DNA from: Rhea pennata
Lineage: Eukaryota; Chordata; Aves; Rheiformes; Rheidae
Assembly: GCF_028389875.1 (NCBI RefSeq)
Contig: NC_084672.1
Coordinates: forward strand, 62,001-126,000
Length of the DNA: 64,000 nt
Direction of reading: 5' to 3'
The notes under the pieces are model-generated. The model had not been told where the DNA came from, ran no database searches, and saw nothing but the letters and a program-made list of their open reading frames with translations. Position numbers and translations under genes: made by a program. Shown piece after piece: positions 62,001-64,000 of the stretch. The number at the start of each line of letters is the position of its first letter. Position 1 is the first letter of the stretch.

Positions 62001-63728
62001 GTTAAAACTAAATGACAAGTACATTTACTGTATGCTTTTCACTGTTTGCATTACACATTACATTTTTCAAAGTAGCAGTAAATTGTATGCAGATATATTG
62101 TGAATAATTATTACACAACGGTATGGTGAAAGGACCAAAAAAAAAAAAAAAATTAGGAATCATGGTGATCAAGACTTTTCCATACCTCCTGTTTCTGCTG
62201 TCTATCACTCAAAAATTGCTTGAGATACCAGTCACAGTTTTCTCGTAGTAATCCTCGGAGTCCCAGGGCTGGTGTTGCCAAAGCTTCATATAATGCTAAT
62301 GCATTTCCTTGTTCCAAAGCTAGACCAATCTTTGATATAGCTGAATGTGCTAGTAACAAAGCAAAGCAGAGTTTTGAGAAAAAAAATTATATAACCTACT
62401 GTTCAGAAAAAAAATACGCTTAGACTTGATGGTTGACGAGTTAGCTATGGAACCTGAACAGAAGTCTTCCAAAGTCAATTTCAAACTAGCACTTTAACAA
62501 GTGGTTGAAGAACAGAAATAACATGTATTACTCAAGGAAGATAATTTAGTGAAAAATCATTCAGTTCCCCAAAGACTGGGCACCAGAAGTCAAAATGAAT
62601 TCAGTTTATAACTATGTACGAATAACATATAAAACAAAAAGAACAGGAAAACTGCCTTCCACTTCTGTTAGCATTGTAGCAAGTGAGGAGCAGGAGAGGT
62701 TTTGCTTTCAAGTATTCTTTAACTAGGACTATAAATTTAGCATGATACCTACTGTTCACTTTATTGATGTTGCCCTGAATCTCAGCTTGAGTCAGAAGTT
62801 CTTCATAGACATCTCTCTCTCTTTCTGAATTTTCAGAGGCAATCTGAAGATAAAATAAAAACTTATCAGTCTGTTTGTACAATTTCTTTGGCATTCATAG
62901 GTTTTTTATGGTCCTCTCATGGAAAAAGACAGGGAGTAAAACTCTCTATCTATATAGAGCTGTGACAGGGTGTTTAAGACATGATCTTTACACATGCAAA
63001 AAGAAGCCCTAGAAGTAAAAACATATAAAATAAGTATACTTATACTCACTCTCTGATACAGACAGCCAAGAGCCTTATTTCAATGTAATGGTTCTAAAGA
63101 AACACGCAGTACAGCTCCAGAACATATAGAGCAGTAGATATAGCTAGGCATTAGAGATGTAGAGTTCTAAAACTGCAATTCCCCCTTCTGAGAGAGTCAG
63201 ATGGCCTGCTATGCACATCATTTCATTATTTGAAAGAAGTATCGGTACTGTCTGAAAATAAAGGGATACCATTTCTAATAAATAAAGGCTGACGTGAAGG
63301 CTGTTCATTAATGAGATCCATATTTTAGACAGCTAAATACAGTAATGTAGTTATGGCTACCTATCTTCTGCTGTAAGGAAACAGGTTACTGGGGGCCACA
63401 GTAAAATATCAATAGAAATAAATCCACCCAACACCATACACAGGGGACTGTCCAACACATACACTGTTGATTCCTCAGTTTACTCTGCAGGATAAAAGAA
63501 TCTACTGCAATGCACACAAATAGATGGATTGAAAGAGGGATGGATTTACCCTATTTTTCGCATTCTCCATCTTGTCTTGCTTTGCTCTGTAGAGTGTGTC
63601 TTGGTAAGCAGATGCCAATAGGTCATCGAGATTTACTAGCATGGCATTAGGATTCTTCATTGCCATAAGAGTGTCAGCAGGAATTTGATGGTCAATTGCT
63701 TCATTAATGGCAATAACAGCAGCATGTA
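22553..63728 (-). CDS. IQGAP1: IQGAP1, partial coding region (31 exons joined, 5' end outside window)
   Basis: IQGAP1 is a cytoplasmic and cortical scaffold that binds Cdc42/Rac1 (without GAP activity), calmodulin, actin, CLIP-170, E-cadherin/beta-catenin and MAP kinases. Thirty-one exons on the minus strand, all with GT-AG borders and consistent phases, total 4,331 nt including the stop. They match human IQGAP1 (1,657 aa) from about residue 217 to the C-terminus. Order: internal IQGAP repeats (e1-e10), WW domain (e11), four IQ motifs (e12-e15), linker (e16-e17), GAP-related domain (e18-e23), C-terminal RasGAP_C region (e27-e31). Identity is high in the GAP-related domain, where long stretches match human. 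IQGAP1 rather than IQGAP2 or IQGAP3 is called from near-identity in e16, e18, e22 and e30. No frameshift or premature stop was seen. By inference these are exons 8-38 of the 38-exon human layout. The calponin-homology domain lies off the right edge. Confidence 0.97.
22667..24338 (-). other. IQGAP1: IQGAP1 last intron (e30-e31)
   Basis: 1.7 kb with no recognised repeat or gene. On the plus strand a 74-codon frame at 23,266-23,490 begins with a hydrophobic stretch ([14 protein letters not shown]). I see no family similarity and treat it as chance. Confidence 0.6.
24339..24447 (-). CDS. IQGAP1: IQGAP1 exon e30: RasGAP_C region
   Basis: 109 nt, phase 2 to 0, acceptor TTCATAG and donor GTGAGA. 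It encodes [20 protein letters not shown] then [16 protein letters not shown], identical to human by eye. Confidence 0.96.
25375..25497 (-). CDS. IQGAP1: IQGAP1 exon e29: RasGAP_C region
   Basis: 123 nt, phase 2 to 2, acceptor GTCACAG and donor GTGAGT. It encodes [20 protein letters not shown], then [20 protein letters not shown]. Human has Lys where Asn is found in KGKN. Confidence 0.95.
25771..25797. repeat. A-run followed by (GAAAA)n
   Basis: Short microsatellite in the e28-e29 intron. Confidence 0.85.
26553..26569. repeat. Poly-C run (17 nt)
   Basis: Homopolymer in the e28-e29 intron; G-run on the IQGAP1 transcript strand. Confidence 0.9.
27118..27284 (-). CDS. IQGAP1: IQGAP1 exon e28: RasGAP_C region
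   Basis: 167 nt, phase 0 to 2, acceptor CTGTAG and donor GTAAGT. It encodes [20 protein letters not shown], then [20 protein letters not shown] and [13 protein letters not shown], the start of the C-terminal RasGAP_C domain, which takes part in cadherin/catenin and CLIP-170 interactions in the family. Confidence 0.96.
28392..28604 (-). CDS. IQGAP1: IQGAP1 exon e27: phosphoserine region
   Basis: 213 nt (71 codons), phase 0 to 0. It encodes [20 protein letters not shown], then [13 protein letters not shown] and [18 protein letters not shown]. The two serines match human Ser1441 and Ser1443, reported PKC targets. The residue between them is Ile here (codon ATA) where human has Lys. Confidence 0.96.
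28811..28830. repeat. (GACA)n tetranucleotide repeat
   Basis: Short AGATAGACAGACAGACAGAC run in the e26-e27 intron. Confidence 0.85.
29053..29140 (-). CDS. IQGAP1: IQGAP1 exon e26
   Basis: 88 nt, phase 2 to 0, acceptor TTTGCAG and donor GTATGA. It encodes [20 protein letters not shown] then LETPATSEQ, the segment between the GAP-related domain and RasGAP_C region. Confidence 0.95.
30990..31125 (-). CDS. IQGAP1: IQGAP1 exon e25
   Basis: 136 nt, phase 1 to 2, donor GTAAGT. It encodes [20 protein letters not shown], then [20 protein letters not shown] and TILL. Start-of-exon differences from human (Ser to Gly, Leu to Val, Asn to Ser, Ala to Met) are conservative or in a flexible loop. Confidence 0.95.
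32613..32715 (-). CDS. IQGAP1: IQGAP1 exon e24
   Basis: 103 nt, phase 0 to 1, acceptor CATCTAG and donor GTGATC. It encodes [20 protein letters not shown] then [14 protein letters not shown]. Identical to human as far as compared. Confidence 0.95.
33061..33193 (-). CDS. IQGAP1: IQGAP1 exon e23: end of GAP-related domain
   Basis: 133 nt, phase 2 to 0, donor GTAAGT. It encodes [20 protein letters not shown], then [20 protein letters not shown] and NTHT. One of the most conserved parts of the protein. Confidence 0.96.
33976..34208 (-). CDS. IQGAP1: IQGAP1 exon e22: GAP-related domain, [10 protein letters not shown] motif
   Basis: 233 nt, phase 0 to 2, donor GTAGAA. It encodes [20 protein letters not shown], then [20 protein letters not shown] and [24 protein letters not shown] is the IQGAP version of the RasGAP FLR signature. 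The upstream intron (34,209-36,046) shows no exon or repeat of note. Confidence 0.97.
36047..36131 (-). CDS. IQGAP1: IQGAP1 exon e21: GAP-related domain
   Basis: 85 nt, phase 2 to 0, donor GTAAGG. It encodes [20 protein letters not shown] then AGEDELLK, matching human residue for residue as far as I can compare. Confidence 0.96.
36226..36366 (-). CDS. IQGAP1: IQGAP1 exon e20: GAP-related domain
   Basis: 141 nt, phase 2 to 2, donor GTGAGT. It encodes [20 protein letters not shown], then [20 protein letters not shown] and DKI. The next intron, to e21, is only 94 nt. Confidence 0.96.
37489..37713 (-). CDS. IQGAP1: IQGAP1 exon e19: GAP-related domain core
   Basis: 225 nt, phase 2 to 2, donor GTATGA. 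It encodes [20 protein letters not shown], then [20 protein letters not shown] and [20 protein letters not shown]. Nearly identical to human. Confidence 0.97.
38935..39098 (-). CDS. IQGAP1: IQGAP1 exon e18: start of GAP-related domain
   Basis: 164 nt, phase 0 to 2, donor GTATGT. It encodes [20 protein letters not shown], then [20 protein letters not shown] and LQEEI. The segment RLFQTAL aligns with the arginine-finger loop of active RasGAPs but has Thr in place of the catalytic Arg, as in other IQGAPs. This fits the family's role as an effector that lacks GTPase activation. Confidence 0.96.
39259..39414 (-). CDS. IQGAP1: IQGAP1 exon e17: basic helical linker
   Basis: 156 nt (52 codons), phase 0 to 0, donor GTACAC. 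It encodes [20 protein letters not shown], then [20 protein letters not shown] and [10 protein letters not shown]. It leads directly into the GAP-related domain. Confidence 0.95.
40589..40797 (-). CDS. IQGAP1: IQGAP1 exon e16: linker after IQ motifs
   Basis: 209 nt, phase 1 to 0, acceptor ATTTTTAG and donor GTAGGA. It encodes [20 protein letters not shown], then [19 protein letters not shown] and [10 protein letters not shown], almost identical to human. The CR1 tail begins about 28 nt upstream of this acceptor. Confidence 0.96.
40826..40990 (-). mobile_element. CR1 LINE 3' tail fragment
   Basis: The plus strand reads as the reverse complement of a CR1 3' end: AGAATCACAGAATGG, GTTGGAAGGGATCTCTG, then the leader-like CTCAAGCAGGGTCACC. 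The element is severely 5'-truncated and in the same orientation as IQGAP1. It sits in the e15-e16 intron directly upstream of the e16 acceptor. Confidence 0.9.
41392..41461 (-). CDS. IQGAP1: IQGAP1 exon e15: IQ motif 4
   Basis: 70 nt, phase 0 to 1, donor GTAAGT. It encodes [20 protein letters not shown] then KTL, containing the fourth IQ motif ([11 protein letters not shown]). The following intron contains a CR1 tail. Confidence 0.94.
41552..41623 (-). CDS. IQGAP1: IQGAP1 exon e14: IQ motif 3
   Basis: 72 nt (24 codons), phase 0 to 0. It encodes [20 protein letters not shown] then FRDH. The exon opens on the Ile-Gln of the third IQ motif. The next intron, to e15, is only 90 nt long. Confidence 0.94.
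42247..42330 (-). CDS. IQGAP1: IQGAP1 exon e13: IQ motif 2
   Basis: 84 nt (28 codons), phase 0 to 0. It encodes [20 protein letters not shown] then AHKDQVVK. Together with the Ile-Gln ending e12 it completes IQxxWRGYxxR. Calmodulin and myosin light chains bind this region in the family. Confidence 0.95.
42811..42872. repeat. TA/CA/TG microsatellite cluster
   Basis: Mixed ATATAC, GTATGTATAC and (TG)n units in the e12-e13 intron. Confidence 0.85.
43514..43684 (-). CDS. IQGAP1: IQGAP1 exon e12: IQ motif 1 and start of IQ motif 2
   Basis: 171 nt (57 codons), phase 0 to 0. It encodes [18 protein letters not shown], then [14 protein letters not shown] (an IQ-type calmodulin-binding helix) and [13 protein letters not shown]. 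The exon stops exactly after the Ile-Gln of the second IQ motif. A (CT)n tract on the coding strand lies about 43-65 nt before the acceptor. Confidence 0.95.
43727..43749. repeat. (AG)n microsatellite
   Basis: In the 376-nt e11-e12 intron; read as (CT)n on the transcript strand, upstream of the e12 acceptor. Confidence 0.92.
44061..44203 (-). CDS. IQGAP1: IQGAP1 exon e11: WW domain
   Basis: 143 nt, phase 1 to 0, donor GTAGGG. It encodes [19 protein letters not shown], then the WW hallmark [13 protein letters not shown] and LLREEIQ. In human IQGAP1 this WW domain (about residues 680-710) is the reported ERK-binding segment. The aromatic block and the GGWDEP turn are intact. Confidence 0.96.
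44589..44756 (-). CDS. IQGAP1: IQGAP1 exon e10: last internal IQGAP repeat
   Basis: 168 nt, phase 1 to 1, donor GTGAAC. It encodes [20 protein letters not shown], then [20 protein letters not shown] and a basic end (KRRKRAA). The intron to e9 (44,757-47,249) includes a CA/TG-rich tract, a CR1 remnant and an (AG)n run. Confidence 0.95.
44845..44942. repeat. CA/TG-rich imperfect microsatellite
   Basis: GTGCACACACTAACAGTGTG and related imperfect alternating purine-pyrimidine units in the e9-e10 intron, just upstream of e10. Confidence 0.7.
45945..46110 (-). mobile_element. Degenerate CR1 fragment
   Basis: Weak but ordered similarity to the CR1 3' region: GGAGGGATCTCGGAGG, CAGTCCAACCTTCTGCTCAA, then GATTCCACAACTTCTCTG. 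It is more diverged than the other copies. Located in the e9-e10 intron. Confidence 0.65.
47032..47055. repeat. (AG)n microsatellite
   Basis: Follows an A-rich stretch in the e9-e10 intron. Confidence 0.92.
47250..47340 (-). CDS. IQGAP1: IQGAP1 exon e9: linker exon
   Basis: 91 nt, phase 0 to 1, acceptor TCTTTAG and donor GTAAGT. It encodes [18 protein letters not shown] then the Asn-Lys-Asp-Thr segment. The VLWLDEIQ core is conserved with human; flanks differ (human begins Glu-Ile-Gln-Asp-Glu-Ser). Confidence 0.94.
50002..50165 (-). CDS. IQGAP1: IQGAP1 exon e8: internal IQGAP repeat
   Basis: 164 nt, phase 1 to 0, acceptor TCCCCAG and donor GTGAGT. It encodes [20 protein letters not shown] ... 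[10 protein letters not shown] ... [15 protein letters not shown], nearly identical to human over most of its length. Confidence 0.96.
50752..50830 (-). mobile_element. Degenerate CR1 remnant
   Basis: A short match to the CR1 tail: AGGTTGGAACAGACCACTGG, then AGGTCATCTAGTTCAA and TCCCTGCTCA. No terminal repeat is left. In the e7-e8 intron. Confidence 0.6.
55040..56905 (-). mobile_element. CR1 LINE retrotransposon, long 5'-truncated copy
   Basis: About 1.9 kb. The left edge shows the CR1 3' end (CATAGGATCAGTACGG, GTTGGAAGGGACCTCTGG). The body encodes the reverse transcriptase, and the 5' endonuclease is missing. Similarity fades near 56,905. It lies in the e7-e8 intron, same strand as IQGAP1. 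The open frame suggests a recent insertion. Confidence 0.93.
55117..56862 (-). pseudogene. CR1 ORF2 reverse transcriptase (one in-frame stop, N-terminus missing)
   Basis: A non-LTR reverse transcriptase fragment. Visible motifs in order: [39 protein letters not shown] (first catalytic Asp), [13 protein letters not shown], the FADDTKL catalytic box and [15 protein letters not shown] single TAG at 55,480-55,482 interrupts the frame. The same frame continues with [13 protein letters not shown] and ends LDATLSNML. The endonuclease half that precedes RT in full elements is absent, so this copy cannot act on its own. Confidence 0.9.
57154..57278 (-). CDS. IQGAP1: IQGAP1 exon e7: end of repeat and linker
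   Basis: 125 nt, phase 2 to 1, donor GTAAGT. It encodes [11 protein letters not shown] ... [15 protein letters not shown] ... HEEHE. It precedes the largest intron of the window (50,166-57,153), which holds the full-length-like CR1 copy. Confidence 0.95.
57801..57961 (-). CDS. IQGAP1: IQGAP1 exon e6: internal IQGAP repeat
   Basis: 161 nt, phase 0 to 2, donor GTGGGT. It encodes [20 protein letters not shown], then [17 protein letters not shown] and the Asn-Ile-Glu-Asp-Glu segment. Linker and repeat are fused in one exon here, unlike the separate exons elsewhere in the block. Confidence 0.95.
58336..58499 (-). CDS. IQGAP1: IQGAP1 exon e5: internal IQGAP repeat
   Basis: 164 nt, phase 1 to 0, donor GTAAGT. 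It encodes [20 protein letters not shown] ... [19 protein letters not shown] ... LQQQSPE, close to human IQGAP1. The repeat hallmark is a short helix with Ile-Asn-x-Ala followed by Gly-Asp. Confidence 0.96.
59352..59436 (-). CDS. IQGAP1: IQGAP1 exon e4: linker exon
   Basis: 85 nt, phase 0 to 1, donor GTAAGC. It encodes [20 protein letters not shown] followed by SAAQQYQQ. It pairs with e5 as a linker-plus-repeat unit. The intron upstream (to e3) contains a CR1 fragment and microsatellites. Confidence 0.95.
59913..60020. repeat. TA/CA compound microsatellite (about 108 bp)
   Basis: Alternating ATATAT, GTATGT, CACACACA and ATACATAC units in the e3-e4 intron. The largest simple repeat in the gene. 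Confidence 0.93.
60698..60739. repeat. Poly-A run and (CA)n
   Basis: A-run near 60,698-60,716, then (CA)n at 60,725-60,739, in the e3-e4 intron. Confidence 0.85.
60888..60902. repeat. Poly-G run (15 nt)
   Basis: Homopolymer in the e3-e4 intron; C-run on the transcript strand. Confidence 0.9.
61254..61960 (-). mobile_element. CR1 LINE fragment, about 0.7 kb
   Basis: Begins AAATCACAGAAAAATTGAGG, GTTGGAAGGGATCTCTGGAG, CACCTAGTCC and runs through the RT C-terminal part with several breaks. Older than the 55-kb copy. In the e3-e4 intron, same strand as IQGAP1. Confidence 0.88.
62186..62349 (-). CDS. IQGAP1: IQGAP1 exon e3: internal IQGAP repeat
   Basis: 164 nt, phase 1 to 0, acceptor TTACTAG and donor GTATGG. 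It encodes [19 protein letters not shown] ... [10 protein letters not shown] ... [15 protein letters not shown]. It has the same length and phase pattern as e5 and e8, consistent with origin by exon duplication. Confidence 0.95.
62753..62843 (-). CDS. IQGAP1: IQGAP1 exon e2: linker exon
   Basis: 91 nt, phase 0 to 1. It encodes [19 protein letters not shown] and then [10 protein letters not shown]. The first codons read Ile-Ala-Ser where human has a single Thr, so the protein is two residues longer here. The donor is taken as A|GTAGGT, because this restores the Val-Asn-Thr join to e3. Confidence 0.93.
63550..63728 (-). CDS. IQGAP1: IQGAP1 exon e1: first internal IQGAP repeat
   Basis: 179 nt. 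It begins with 2 nt completing a split Leu codon (acceptor TTTTCAG) and ends in phase 0 before GTAAATC. It encodes [11 protein letters not shown] ... NPNAMLVNL ... [11 protein letters not shown], the first helical IQGAP repeat that follows the calponin-homology domain in the family. The upstream exons are outside the window. Confidence 0.95.
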
Positions 63729-63789
63729 CTGAAAAACAAGTCACATCCTACCAGTTAGTCACCAACACAATAGCTCTAACCGTAACAAG

Positions 63790-64000
63790 TTTAGAACAGA
63801 CTGAGGGGGGATCTTATCAATACGTATAAGTATCTGAAAGGAGGGTGTCAAGGGGACGGGGACAAACTCCTTTCATTTGCCCCGTGTGACAGGACAGGAG
63901 GCAATGGGCAGAAATTGAAGCACAGGAAGTTCCGCCCGAACAAGAGGGGGGAGCACTGGCACAGGTTGCCCAGAGAGGATGTAGAGTCTCCCTCTCTGGA
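63790..64000 (+). mobile_element. CR1 LINE fragment, opposite strand, runs off the window
   Basis: Reads in the CR1 sense direction: GACTGAGGGGGGATCTTATC, then AGGACAGGAGGCAATGGGCA and GCACTGGCACAGGTTGCCCA. It is close in sequence to the 3' region of the 55-kb copy but inverted relative to it. It lacks about 25 nt between GAGGGGG and GAGCACTGG. It lies just upstream of e1. Confidence 0.9.

Overview
The window looks like vertebrate, most likely avian, nuclear DNA. It carries CR1-type LINE retrotransposons, compact introns and the 3' two-thirds of one ordinary vertebrate gene. A turtle or crocodilian source cannot be excluded from sequence alone. No prokaryotic, viral or CRISPR features were seen.

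Right two-thirds (about 20.2-64.0 kb): one minus-strand gene, IQGAP1, the Ras GTPase-activating-like scaffold protein. I resolved its last 31 coding exons (called e1-e31 here, read right to left) with GT-AG boundaries and matching reading phases throughout. They encode about 1,442 residues, running from the first internal IQGAP repeat through the WW domain, four IQ motifs, the GAP-related domain and the C-terminal RasGAP_C region to the stop at 22,553. A 3'UTR of about 2.3 kb follows. The 5' exons, including the calponin-homology domain, lie beyond position 64,000. Introns hold five CR1 pieces on the gene's strand; one is a young copy with a nearly complete reverse transcriptase. A sixth CR1 lies on the opposite strand at the right edge. 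Microsatellites are scattered through the introns.

Left third (1-20.2 kb): no protein gene was recognised; the region is mostly repeats and promoter-like DNA. Positions 1-5,770 are a degenerate, purine-rich minisatellite whose relatives reappear near 9.05-9.45 kb. At 7.53-8.17 kb is a near-perfect 62-bp tandem array. Each unit combines E2F-like, YY1-like, two ETS-like and one ZNF143-like motif. A second, related array of four units sits at 16.48-16.72 kb inside a CpG island (about 15.3-17.5 kb). That island also carries degenerate repeats containing NRF1-type GCGCATGCGC palindromes.

The arrays read as amplified housekeeping core-promoter modules and are the most unusual feature of the window. 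In human the next gene downstream of IQGAP1 is CRTC3, in the same orientation, so the CpG island could be its promoter. I could not find any CRTC3 coding exon here, so that link is only a positional guess.
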